Assembly (NCBI GenBank): GCA_964445645.1
Contig: CAYULH010000002.1
Span: forward strand, 62,001-126,000
Length of the DNA stretch: 64,000 bases
From: Aureispira sp964445645
GTDB taxonomy: Bacteria > Bacteroidota > Bacteroidia > Chitinophagales > Saprospiraceae
Direction: 5' to 3'
Part shown: piece after piece, positions 17,635 through 26,064 of the stretch
How positions within the stretch are numbered: the first letter of the stretch is position 1
Layout: every line of letters starts with the position of its first letter
Program-made: the position numbers and the translations under genes
Notes under the pieces: model-generated
Told to the model about the DNA's origin: nothing
What the model saw: the letters and a program-made list of their open reading frames with translations, nothing else
Databases searched by the model: none

Positions 17635-18088
17635 ATGAAAGCAAAACTAGGAACATTGCAGCAGGTAGGAAACTCCCAGTATACGGGATTTCGTGGCTTG
17701 CTCAAAAAAAGTATACAGGCAATACTCCAAGATAAGACCAACGGGCATATTGTCAGTTATGTTCTAATCAAAGGCGACCAACTCAACTGGAAATGTGGTG
17801 GAAAGAGTCCAGAAAAACCACTGCTTTTTTTAGATCCCAACAACAACTCCTTGGTCAAGGATATTAAAGCCTCTAAGGATATTGACCTCAAGGGCTATTC
17901 TTATGGACAATGCAAAGTAACACAGGTGGGTACAGATGTTACGGTTTATCTTTGCCCCGAGAAAGGCAAATTGACCCAACCTACCGAATTTAAGCCCTTG
18001 GAGAAGATTTTTAAGAAGTTCAAGCCTAAGTTGTTTTTTGAGGTTGTGGCAGATTTGGCAACTGTAATGGAGGATGCTATGGCCGAAG
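17504..18088 (+). repeat. Long direct repeat, copy 1
   Basis: Repeats at 19471-20055, offset 1,967 bases. The 131 bases before the start codon differ at a handful of positions. The coding part, 17635-18087, looks identical base for base in the stretches I compared and identical in all 151 residues. It stops abruptly at GCCGAAG. Confidence 0.9.
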
Positions 18089-18783
18089 ATGTTGGCGCAC
18101 TTGAAAGCGGAGACAATAACCTTGCAGCTCGTGCAAAAGCTATTGGACTCAATCTAATTCAGTACCACAACCAATTTAAGGTATTGGATAAAAATATAAA
18201 AGCAATGGATAAGTCAAATCCAAAGATGCAACAACTTCGTGTTCAACGCAATAAAATACTTAAGCATATCAAACATCTTACTACTGCTTGGACAGAAGAT
18301 ATAGCCACCCATCAAGATCAATTGTCTCTAGAAACTAATTGGGTTGAACTATATAACTATTGGGCCACGTTCTTTGCTAAACAAAAAGCAGCCAAAGAAG
18401 GAAAAACAACCGATGTAAATGCCCAAAAAGCTGCTGAAGAGCGCCTATATGCCAAAGCTCTGGAAGACCTAGAACGTTTTTCTAATGACCTAGCAAGAGG
18501 CACTACAATCGACCCTGATATTATTGAAAATGACATTATAACCCTAGAAAAACACCTAAATGATTGGCAAAAATTTGGTAAAACTACATCAGCTTTTCCT
18601 GAGGAATTGAAAGCTATGGAAGAGCATTTAAAAACGATTCAAGCAGCATGGAAAGTAGAAAAACCCAAAATGCAAGCTTACCATGAGGCCGTACAACGCT
18701 TGGAACAGGCACTAGAAGTCGGCTCTTCTGAGGAAGAAATTGAAACATTATATAAAGAAATGGAAACATTAGCTAAATCATAA
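17635..18783 (+). CDS. Module 1 protein: constant N-terminal domain, variable helical C-terminus
   Basis: A 382-aa protein not recognised as a known family. Residues 1-151 are identical to those of the module 2 gene and look like a compact mixed alpha/beta domain with two cysteines (54 and 93). Residues 152-382 are mostly helical, Lys/Glu-rich and coiled-coil-like, and only about half identical to the module 2 counterpart. There is no signal peptide or membrane segment. The stop is 5 bases before the next gene, so the two are cotranscribed. The constant/variable split and tight pairing with a unique small gene suggest an adaptor or carrier whose C-terminus fits one partner. A toxin or a phage-related protein are alternatives. 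Confidence 0.8.
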   Translation: MKAKLGTLQQVGNSQYTGFRGLLKKSIQAILQDKTNGHIVSYVLIKGDQLNWKCGGKSPEKPLLFLDPNNNSLVKDIKASKDIDLKGYSYGQCKVTQVGTDVTVYLCPEKGKLTQPTEFKPLEKIFKKFKPKLFFEVVADLATVMEDAMAEDVGALESGDNNLAARAKAIGLNLIQYHNQFKVLDKNIKAMDKSNPKMQQLRVQRNKILKHIKHLTTAWTEDIATHQDQLSLETNWVELYNYWATFFAKQKAAKEGKTTDVNAQKAAEERLYAKALEDLERFSNDLARGTTIDPDIIENDIITLEKHLNDWQKFGKTTSAFPEELKAMEEHLKTIQAAWKVEKPKMQAYHEAVQRLEQALEVGSSEEEIETLYKEMETLAKS

Positions 18784-18788
18784 CCAAC

Positions 18789-19319
18789 ATGCAAAATATT
18801 ACAGATTTCTTTTTTGGCAGTAGACAAAATCACTACGAAAGCCAACAACAACAAAGACGTATCCCAGACCAGATAAAAGTTTTGAGACGACCCGTTGGTA
18901 GTAATATCAATATGATTGTAGAAGTGGCTACACATGTCTATTTAGGCTATTTTGAAAATGGGCGCTTGGTAGATAGTCTTTCATTTGACCCTAATGAAGG
19001 AGATGGTATTAGAGATCCCTTAGAGACCTCTAACAATGAACTATTAGTTATTGAGGGTTCCAGAAGGCTACTAAATGACTATTGGAGACAAATGAAACAG
19101 ACTAGACAAGGTTTTCAAGAAGAATATTATCGTTTGCAAAGCTGGAATTGTGGTCATGTTGCTGCTTATCTATTAGACCAGTGTAATACCCGTCCAGAAG
19201 ACCAAGCTGCTTTTAAAGCAGCCTCTAAATGGGCACTAGCTGCCAACAAAGTTGCCAATATACGAGGCAAAGATGCCTACGAAATATATCGCGATGGGCC
19301 GCAAAAAAAGAATCAATAA
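18789..19319 (+). CDS. Module 1 partner: putative permuted papain-like (LRAT/PPPDE-type) enzyme
   Basis: A 176-aa protein. The central feature is a His in THVYLGYFENG (His49), in a strand-turn context, followed far downstream by Cys121 in SWNCGHVAAYLL at the head of a helix. The order His-then-NC-H matches circularly permuted NlpC/papain folds (LRAT, YaeF, PPPDE families), which act as thiol peptidases, amidases or acyltransferases. No signal peptide. The N-terminus is short and Gln-rich. It begins 5 bases after the module 1 protein, implying coupled expression and probably a complex. The fold call rests on two motifs and spacing, so it is moderate. It could be a secreted effector, with lipid, peptidoglycan or protein as target unknown. 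Confidence 0.6.
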   Translation: MQNITDFFFGSRQNHYESQQQQRRIPDQIKVLRRPVGSNINMIVEVATHVYLGYFENGRLVDSLSFDPNEGDGIRDPLETSNNELLVIEGSRRLLNDYWRQMKQTRQGFQEEYYRLQSWNCGHVAAYLLDQCNTRPEDQAAFKAASKWALAANKVANIRGKDAYEIYRDGPQKKNQ

Positions 19320-19386
19320 AAACGCTTTGCGGACATAAATTGATACGATTACTAGATGAGGCATCTAGCAACACACAAAAGTGGCT

Positions 19387-19423
19387 ATTGCCCTTCCACC
19401 CACCAATGGAAGGGCAATTTTTT
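19387..19423 (+). terminator. Terminator between module 1 and module 2
   Basis: Twelve-base arms ATTGCCCTTCCA (19387-19398) and TGGAAGGGCAAT (19407-19418), an eight-base loop and a T run. A near copy of the hairpin before module 1, differing mainly in the loop. Confidence 0.85.
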
Positions 19424-19470
19424 ATGGTTGATGCTTTAACAACCACTTTAAGTAATAAATTACCTATTTT

Positions 19471-20055
19471 CAAAAATAATTTTCTAATTTATTTTTAGTA
19501 AATTGTTATAACTATGGGTACTTATTCCTCCAATAAGCTCCATAACCCATTCTTTATTCTCCCGTATTTCTATATTTTTTATCAAAACCATTCATGTAGT
19601 AATGAAAGCAAAACTAGGAACATTGCAGCAGGTAGGAAACTCCCAGTATACGGGATTTCGTGGCTTGCTCAAAAAAAGTATACAGGCAATACTCCAAGAT
19701 AAGACCAACGGGCATATTGTCAGTTATGTTCTAATCAAAGGCGACCAACTCAACTGGAAATGTGGTGGAAAGAGTCCAGAAAAACCACTGCTTTTTTTAG
19801 ATCCCAACAACAACTCCTTGGTCAAGGATATTAAAGCCTCTAAGGATATTGACCTCAAGGGCTATTCTTATGGACAATGCAAAGTAACACAGGTGGGTAC
19901 AGATGTTACGGTTTATCTTTGCCCCGAGAAAGGCAAATTGACCCAACCTACCGAATTTAAGCCCTTGGAGAAGATTTTTAAGAAGTTCAAGCCTAAGTTG
20001 TTTTTTGAGGTTGTGGCAGATTTGGCAACTGTAATGGAGGATGCTATGGCCGAAG
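19471..20055 (+). repeat. Long direct repeat, copy 2
   Basis: Second copy of 17504-18088, offset 1,967 bases. After GCCGAAG the sequence diverges sharply although the proteins remain related, which marks a recombination or gene-conversion edge. Confidence 0.9.
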
Positions 20056-20765
20056 GGGGCAGTACACTTGATGAGGATGACATTCCAGCACGTGCCAAGG
20101 CTATTGGCAGCAATTTGATGCAGTATCACAAGAATTTCCAAGTGTTGGATAAGAATATGAAGGCGCTGGACAAAACCGACCCTAAAATACAGCCAATTCG
20201 TGTCAAACGCCATACGGTACTCAAACACCTTCGACACCTCACAACTGCTTGGAAGGAGGATGTTCTTCCGCACGAAACAACAGTTACGCTAGATGCCAAC
20301 TGGACAAAGTTGTACAGTTATTGGGCAGCGTTTTTTGCCAAACAAGAAGCAGCCAAAACAGGTGATACCAGTGATACAGATGCTCAGAAAGCCGCCGAAG
20401 AACATCTTTATGTGAAAGCACTAGAGGATTTGGATCGCTTCTTTGATGATTTGGAAAAGTTGGAAAAAGGCAAAAGAGTAGACCCTGATATTATTGACAA
20501 TGATGTCCAAACCTTAGAAGATCATCTAGCTGAATGGCAGAAATTTGCTAATGGAAAGTCGGCTTTCCCCGAGCAATTAAAGCAGTTAGAAACCTTAGTA
20601 AAGGATACCAAAAACGATTGGGTAAAATTTAAACCATTAGCCAAAGAGTATAATCAAAAAGCTAAGGAATTAGAAGTAGCTATGGATTTAGTAGATTATG
20701 AATTGGTTGATACCTTATTCAAGCGTTTGTCAGAGATAGAAAAGCAGATGAAAGCACTATCATAA
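19602..20765 (+). CDS. Module 2 protein: constant N-terminal domain, variable helical C-terminus
   Basis: A 387-aa paralogue of the module 1 protein. Residues 1-151 are identical to it. Residues 152-387 are the divergent helical part, alignable throughout (ARAKAIG, HLTTAW, AQKAAEE, DPDII blocks retained) but with many substitutions and a different C-terminus. No signal or membrane segment. It is followed after 21 bases by a small gene with no resemblance to the module 1 partner. The same arrangement of paralogue plus unrelated partner argues that the C-terminal region matches the partner, while the N-terminal region docks to something common to both. Function unknown. Confidence 0.8.
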   Translation: MKAKLGTLQQVGNSQYTGFRGLLKKSIQAILQDKTNGHIVSYVLIKGDQLNWKCGGKSPEKPLLFLDPNNNSLVKDIKASKDIDLKGYSYGQCKVTQVGTDVTVYLCPEKGKLTQPTEFKPLEKIFKKFKPKLFFEVVADLATVMEDAMAEGGSTLDEDDIPARAKAIGSNLMQYHKNFQVLDKNMKALDKTDPKIQPIRVKRHTVLKHLRHLTTAWKEDVLPHETTVTLDANWTKLYSYWAAFFAKQEAAKTGDTSDTDAQKAAEEHLYVKALEDLDRFFDDLEKLEKGKRVDPDIIDNDVQTLEDHLAEWQKFANGKSAFPEQLKQLETLVKDTKNDWVKFKPLAKEYNQKAKELEVAMDLVDYELVDTLFKRLSEIEKQMKALS

Positions 20766-20786
20766 CCCCTCTTAAAAAAACAAAAA

Positions 20787-21230
20787 ATGCAGCAAGGATT
20801 TAAAAAAATATTCCTCGGAACTGCCTTATATGGCTCTTACTCACTTTATCAGCAAAAGCTGAAATTAGATGTAGTTAAATTAAATAAAAACCGTCAAGAG
20901 TTTGAAGATTTATTAAAAGACCAATCATCAAAGACAAAAAAACTTACCGTCCCATTCACCAATACCATATTCAAATACATGAATAGGCGAATGCAGCTGG
21001 AAGGTTACGACATGACAGACGATCACTTAGAAGTCTTGAAGAAACAGGTTGAGGACGATTCAGGTTTGTGGTTTAAATTATATGCAGAGAACGAAATAGT
21101 AGTAAACACAAAAGGAACCAAGAAGCTTTCAGAAACACCCGTATTTTATTCGGGCCAATTTTTTCATTGGTCATTTGTACAACAAGTAAAGCCTTGTATG
21201 TTGAAAATATTCTCTGAGGAAAACGAGTAG
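20787..21230 (+). CDS. Module 2 partner protein, unknown
   Basis: A 147-aa protein that I do not recognise. The first 25 or so residues are mildly hydrophobic with aromatic residues (FLGTALYGSYSLY) and might insert in or touch a membrane. A Lys-rich helical stretch follows (about 25-60), then a mixed strand-rich end with GQFFHWSF near 123-130. No catalytic Cys/His pair like that of the module 1 partner is apparent. It is expressed with the module 2 protein by position. If the modules are effector loci, this is the second effector or an immunity-like protein; neither is supported by a motif. Confidence 0.6.
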   Translation: MQQGFKKIFLGTALYGSYSLYQQKLKLDVVKLNKNRQEFEDLLKDQSSKTKKLTVPFTNTIFKYMNRRMQLEGYDMTDDHLEVLKKQVEDDSGLWFKLYAENEIVVNTKGTKKLSETPVFYSGQFFHWSFVQQVKPCMLKIFSEENE

Positions 21231-21288
21231 CACAACTAATATAATAGTGTACTTCAAACACTATATCAACAAGCTCATTTCAACAAAA

Positions 21289-21318
21289 AAGTGGCTATTC
21301 CAACCAGAATAGCCACTT
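21289..21318. terminator. Bidirectional terminator, module 2 / RND operon
   Basis: Perfect 12-base arms AAGTGGCTATTC (21289-21300) and GAATAGCCACTT (21307-21318), loop CAACCA. On the minus strand it is followed by six T, ending the efflux operon; it also closes module 2. Confidence 0.85.
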
Positions 21319-21341
21319 CATATTTATACATACTCTATGTT

Positions 21342-24300
21342 CTAATGCGCTCTTCCAAACAAGCCCTTCACCCCTTTGGTCAATTTGTAAATCAACCAAT
21401 ACATAACAGGTACGACTACCAATGTTAGGAAGGTTGCAAAAATCAACCCATAAACAATAGTCCAAGACATAGCGCCCCACAGGGCAGCATTATCCCCCCC
21501 AATAAAAATTTGAGGTTCCAAATCAGTAAGGAAGGTCGTAAAGTTGAAATTGAAACCAATCGCCAATGGAATCAAGCCCAATACGGTGGTGATGGCTGTA
21601 AGTAATACAGGACGCAAACGAGTCTTGCCCCCTTCAATAATAGATTGGCGTACCGCATCTTCTGGCAGATACGTTGCTCCTGTAGCCTGTTTCTCTCGTG
21701 CCTGCAAGAAATTGATATAATCAATCAATACAATGGCATTGTTTACCACAATTCCCGCCAAGGAAATAATACCAATACCTGTCATAATAATCACCAAGTC
21801 CATACCCGTACCCCAATAGCCCAAGAATACCCCAATGGTACTAAACAAAATGGACAAGATGATGATAAAGGGCATCACAAAAGAGTTGAATTGTGTCACC
21901 AAAATCAAGAAAATGGCAAATACAGCAATCAACAAGGCTTGTGACAAGAAGGCCATATTTTCGGCCATTTCCTGTTGCTCTCCTGTAAAGACATAATTGT
22001 AGCCTTCCTCAAAATTTTCCTCGGCATAATCGTCCATTGCCGATTGCAATTGCTCTACGATTTCATTGGCATTGTAACCTTCCAATACATTAGAATAAAT
22101 AGTAATGGTACGCTTTTCATTCTTGCGCTTTACCGCACTGTAGGTAGAGCTTGAGCGTTTGCTGGCTACTGCCGAAATAGGTACTTGCACAATTCGTCCA
22201 CCGGCATCCATATTCCTAAAGGTCACCAATTGGTTCATCAATGCCTCATTGTCATTTCTGTATTCATCATTAAAACGCAAAACAATCGGGTATTCATCCT
22301 CGCCATCTTTGTACTTGCTCACCTCTCGGCCATACAAAGCCGTATTGAGGGCTTGTGCAATATCCAAAGTGGATAAGCCATAGCGTCTGGAGGCTTCTCT
22401 ATCCACCTCAATAATATCCTGCTGTACCTTAGAAGAAATATTCATGTTCAATTCCTCTACCCCCGGTACTTGCAAATTCTTCAAATACTCCAATGCACCT
22501 TCGGCCACAATAGCCAATTCACGCATGGTTTTGTCATCACCCGAAATTTCCAAGTTAATGGGCTTACCAGTTGGGGGGCCATCTTGATTGCGATCGACCA
22601 CCAAAGAAACCCCAGCATAACCCTTGAGTGCATTTCGGATAGAATCCATGGCATCATAAGTAGAGAGTCCTTTGCGTTTATCAGAAGAAACAAAAGCCAC
22701 TGTAATACGTGCTTTGTTGGGAGTCGCCCCCGGTTCTGGCGGTTGGGCAGGGTCTGAGGTATTTTCTCCAATTTGAGACAATACAGCATCTACAATCCCT
22801 GCATCCTTAAAGGTAGTAATAGAATTCTCTACCTTTTTCTCCAATTCCTTCATAATCGTATTCGTACTATGAATATCACTACCAATAGGCAATTCTACAA
22901 AAGCATTGATATACAAGGGTTCTGTTTCGGGGAAGAAAATGACATTGGGCGCACTGCTGCCAAATAGGCTAATAGATGCAAATAATAAGAAAATAACCCC
23001 TACAAAGGTCAATACAGGCATAATACCTTTGAGAATAAAGCGAATAAAGACATCATATCCACGCTCCAAGGCAGGTAATACCTTAGTTTGGAATAAAACC
23101 GTTCCGGGGCGCAAAATAAAGTAGTTGACCAACGTGAGTAGAGCGGTCATTGCCAAAGCGTTTCGCAGCCACAGCACCTCCGAAAAATGCGCCAATACCG
23201 CAAAAAACACCATAGCTCCAGCGCCCACCACATTATTTCTTAGGTATTTTTTTTCATCTTCTCGTACCAATTCCTCTTTTTGGATTTTCATCAAAACAGA
23301 GGTAAACACCGGTGTTAGAACCAACGCTACAAATAAGGAAGAGGTTAATACAATAATCAATGTCAATGGCAAATACCCCATAAACTCTCCCATAATCCCC
23401 GGCCAAAACATCAGCGGCACAAAAGCTGCCAAGGTAGTTGCTGTAGATGCAATAATAGGCATGGCAACTTCTCCTGCGGCCTTCTTGGAGGCATCAATAG
23501 GGGTGTAACCTTCTTGCATGTATCTATAAACATTCTCTACGACCACAATCGAGTTATCCACTAGCATTCCTAGTGCCAGAATCAAAGAGAATAGTACGAT
23601 TACGTTCAAGGTAATTCCCATGAGATTGAGTATGAGAATACCCATCAGCATAGACAATGGAATAGCCAAACCTACAAACAAAGCATTTCTCAACCCCAAG
23701 AAGAACAACAAGACCAAGACTACCAAAATCACCCCAGAGATAATACTGTTCTGTAAGTTGCTTACTTGATCTCTAGTATTAATAGACTGGTCATTAAACA
23801 ACGTTACCGTCAAGTCATCGGGGAAGCGGTTGGCCTCTGCCTTTGCAACAATCTCTTTGATTTTGTCGGAAGCTGATAGTAAGTTTTCGCCTGCACGTTT
23901 GATAATATCCAGCGAAACTACTGGCAAGCGATCGGAGCGTGCAATACTAGTAGGCTTGGCAATGCCTTCTACCACCTGAGCGACATCCTTGATAAATACC
24001 GAATTCTGAAACTCACTTTTTACAATGATATTCTCAATCTCCTCCATTGATTTGAACTCCCCTACAACACGCACCGAGCGGTTAAAACCATTAAAATTGC
24101 GCTCTCCTGCCGACATGGTAATATTTTCCATGGCAATGGCATTGGCAATGTCATTAAAGCTGATTTTTTTGGCTTGCATCTGCTTCCAATCCACATCAAT
24201 TTGGATTTCCTTTTCGGATACCCCCTTGAGTTTCACCTCAGAAATTTCGGGTAGTTTTTCAATTTCTGTTTGCAAATACTCCCCATAAGCACGCAAATTA

Positions 24301-24794
24301 TCATTGGAATAACGCCCTGATAAATTGACCGTCATAATAGGAAATTCTGAGAAGTTAATCTCAAAAACATTGGGGCCCGCCGTCAAATCCTTTGGAAAAT
24401 CCTTGTCTCCTTTGGCTTTGTCTACAGCATCTTTGACCTCTTGCAGGGCTTTGTCTACTGTTATATTGGTATTGAACTCCACAATAATGTTGGAGAAATC
24501 GGCAATAGAGTTACCCTCTATTTTCTTGATGCCTGTGATAGAGGCCAATTCTTTTTCTAATGGAATAGTGACCAAGCTCTCCATATCCTCGGCCGAGTTT
24601 CCGGCATAGGTAGTTGCCACATAAATTGTTGGAATAACAATCTCTGGAAATTGCTCTTTGGGCATGGTATCGTAAGATTGTATACCAAAAAACAAAATCA
24701 TAAGTGTCAACAGAAATATACTGGTGGCATTGTCTACCGCAAAAGAGGTAGCTCTAAAATTTCTGTATAATTTTTCTTCCTTATTATTACTCAT
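21342..24794 (-). CDS. RND efflux permease (AcrB/HAE1-like)
   Basis: Proton-driven inner-membrane pump of 1,150 aa, somewhat longer than the roughly 1,040 of AcrB. It shows the duplicated RND plan: helix 1 near 15-35, a large periplasmic porter loop, a block of helices about 350-500, a second loop, and a helix block about 950-1130. The RND segment GMLVDNSIVVVENVYRYMQ, with its acidic relay residues, is visible near 417-435. An unusually long cytosolic or helical link lies between the halves (about 510-620). Last gene of the tetR-tolC-adaptor-permease series, 70 bases after the adaptor. It closely fits the AcrB/CusA/MexB superfamily; substrate (drug, lipid or other) is not readable. Confidence 0.95.
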   Translation of the reverse strand: MSNNKEEKLYRNFRATSFAVDNATSIFLLTLMILFFGIQSYDTMPKEQFPEIVIPTIYVATTYAGNSAEDMESLVTIPLEKELASITGIKKIEGNSIADFSNIIVEFNTNITVDKALQEVKDAVDKAKGDKDFPKDLTAGPNVFEINFSEFPIMTVNLSGRYSNDNLRAYGEYLQTEIEKLPEISEVKLKGVSEKEIQIDVDWKQMQAKKISFNDIANAIAMENITMSAGERNFNGFNRSVRVVGEFKSMEEIENIIVKSEFQNSVFIKDVAQVVEGIAKPTSIARSDRLPVVSLDIIKRAGENLLSASDKIKEIVAKAEANRFPDDLTVTLFNDQSINTRDQVSNLQNSIISGVILVVLVLLFFLGLRNALFVGLAIPLSMLMGILILNLMGITLNVIVLFSLILALGMLVDNSIVVVENVYRYMQEGYTPIDASKKAAGEVAMPIIASTATTLAAFVPLMFWPGIMGEFMGYLPLTLIIVLTSSLFVALVLTPVFTSVLMKIQKEELVREDEKKYLRNNVVGAGAMVFFAVLAHFSEVLWLRNALAMTALLTLVNYFILRPGTVLFQTKVLPALERGYDVFIRFILKGIMPVLTFVGVIFLLFASISLFGSSAPNVIFFPETEPLYINAFVELPIGSDIHSTNTIMKELEKKVENSITTFKDAGIVDAVLSQIGENTSDPAQPPEPGATPNKARITVAFVSSDKRKGLSTYDAMDSIRNALKGYAGVSLVVDRNQDGPPTGKPINLEISGDDKTMRELAIVAEGALEYLKNLQVPGVEELNMNISSKVQQDIIEVDREASRRYGLSTLDIAQALNTALYGREVSKYKDGEDEYPIVLRFNDEYRNDNEALMNQLVTFRNMDAGGRIVQVPISAVASKRSSSTYSAVKRKNEKRTITIYSNVLEGYNANEIVEQLQSAMDDYAEENFEEGYNYVFTGEQQEMAENMAFLSQALLIAVFAIFLILVTQFNSFVMPFIIILSILFSTIGVFLGYWGTGMDLVIIMTGIGIISLAGIVVNNAIVLIDYINFLQAREKQATGATYLPEDAVRQSIIEGGKTRLRPVLLTAITTVLGLIPLAIGFNFNFTTFLTDLEPQIFIGGDNAALWGAMSWTIVYGLIFATFLTLVVVPVMYWLIYKLTKGVKGLFGRAH

Positions 24795-24864
24795 TACTTG
24801 ATTATTTTAAACAAATGTGTTCTTGCCTTAAATGCAAGACAAAAAGCACCACAGTAAGCTGCAA

Positions 24865-26019
24865 TTATTGTGGTACTACTTTTACCAAGTCGCCTTCTGC
24901 TACTTGACGCGCCCCCTTCATCAACAAAACATCCTCTTTGCTCAATCCTGATGCCACCACCGTCTCATTATTGAAACTTCTTCCTGTTTCAATAACCTTC
25001 TTCTCTGCTTTACCTTCTTTTAGAACCATTACATAATCCGCACCACTCACATCTTGCATAATCAACTGATCGGCTACAACTACGGCATCTTTGACTGAGT
25101 AGTCATTGACCATAACAGTAGCCAGCAAATTCGGTTTCAGAATGCCATTGTTCTTAACAGAAGCTTCCACCTCAAACGTACGATTGGCAGAATTGATGGT
25201 ACGGCCAATCGTCTTGATGCGGCCTTTCTGCTCCATTTCTAAGGCAGGAAACTTGATGGTAACCGATTCGCCTTTTTTTACTTGTCCTAAATACACCTCA
25301 GGAATAGAGGCTACTACTTTCAGATCTTTGGTATTCAGAATGGTAATAATTGGAACCCCAGGGCCAGCTATTTCGCCCTCCTTCACCATCACGGCATCTA
25401 CATAACCACTAATAGGCGCATAAATGGTAGACTTAGACAATTCGTATTCTAAGCTTTCTTTGTTTTTGAGCAAGGTTTCTACTTGGCTCTTGGCTTGCAA
25501 ATACTGCACTTCAGAACCAATTTTTTGTTTCCACAAATTTTCTTGCCGCTTAAAAATATCTTGTGCCAAGCTCAGGGACTCGTCCAACTGTGCAATACTT
25601 TTCTGGATACTTTCTAAATTGACCTTGCCCACCAAAGCCCCTTTGCTGATATAGTCCCCTTCCTTGACACGCAAATCAATTAGTCGCCCGCCTGTTTCGC
25701 TACTAGCATAAGCAGGATCTTGTGCAGGCACTACATTGGCTTGTACTTCTACATAGTGATTAAAATCTTTTACAGTTACAGGAGCAGTAGTTACAGGCAC
25801 CACTTTTTCCTTGGGTGGATTGGGGTCTAATTTTACAACCAAAGCTTCCAATTCCTCCATCTCCGCCTTGAGTGTTTTTAATTCTTGACGTTTGGCTTTG
25901 AGGGCAGTACGCGCCTCTTCCAATGTTTCGGGAGTTTTCATTTCTGTTGCTCCACCACCACAGGCTACGACCAAGCCAAAAGCAGCCATCAGCCCCAATA
26001 GATATAGTATATTCTTCAT
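24865..26019 (-). CDS. RND periplasmic adaptor (membrane fusion) lipoprotein
   Basis: A 384-aa adaptor that bridges the permease to the outer-membrane channel. The N-terminus is a lipoprotein signal with a GLVVACGG lipobox (Cys20). A coiled coil at about 30-65 (Lys/Glu-rich, LKAKRQELKTLK) is followed by the lipoyl/barrel-sandwich halves (VKEGDYISKGALVGKV and the partner GEIAGPGVPI) with an alpha-hairpin between them, then beta-barrel and membrane-proximal domains. The N-terminal coiled coil before the barrel is a Bacteroidota-style addition. It is 45 bases after tolC and 70 before the permease. Confidence 0.93.
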   Translation of the reverse strand: MKNILYLLGLMAAFGLVVACGGGATEMKTPETLEEARTALKAKRQELKTLKAEMEELEALVVKLDPNPPKEKVVPVTTAPVTVKDFNHYVEVQANVVPAQDPAYASSETGGRLIDLRVKEGDYISKGALVGKVNLESIQKSIAQLDESLSLAQDIFKRQENLWKQKIGSEVQYLQAKSQVETLLKNKESLEYELSKSTIYAPISGYVDAVMVKEGEIAGPGVPIITILNTKDLKVVASIPEVYLGQVKKGESVTIKFPALEMEQKGRIKTIGRTINSANRTFEVEASVKNNGILKPNLLATVMVNDYSVKDAVVVADQLIMQDVSGADYVMVLKEGKAEKKVIETGRSFNNETVVASGLSKEDVLLMKGARQVAEGDLVKVVPQ

Positions 26020-26064
26020 TTTTTATTTTAATTGATTGTTTTATTGATATTAAAACCAGTATTC

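Noticed and set aside
17547..17735. A 62-aa frame repeated at 19514-19702
   Set aside because: It lies in another frame of the duplicated DNA and repeats only because the bases do. It crosses the start of the constant-head genes and has no protein-like features.
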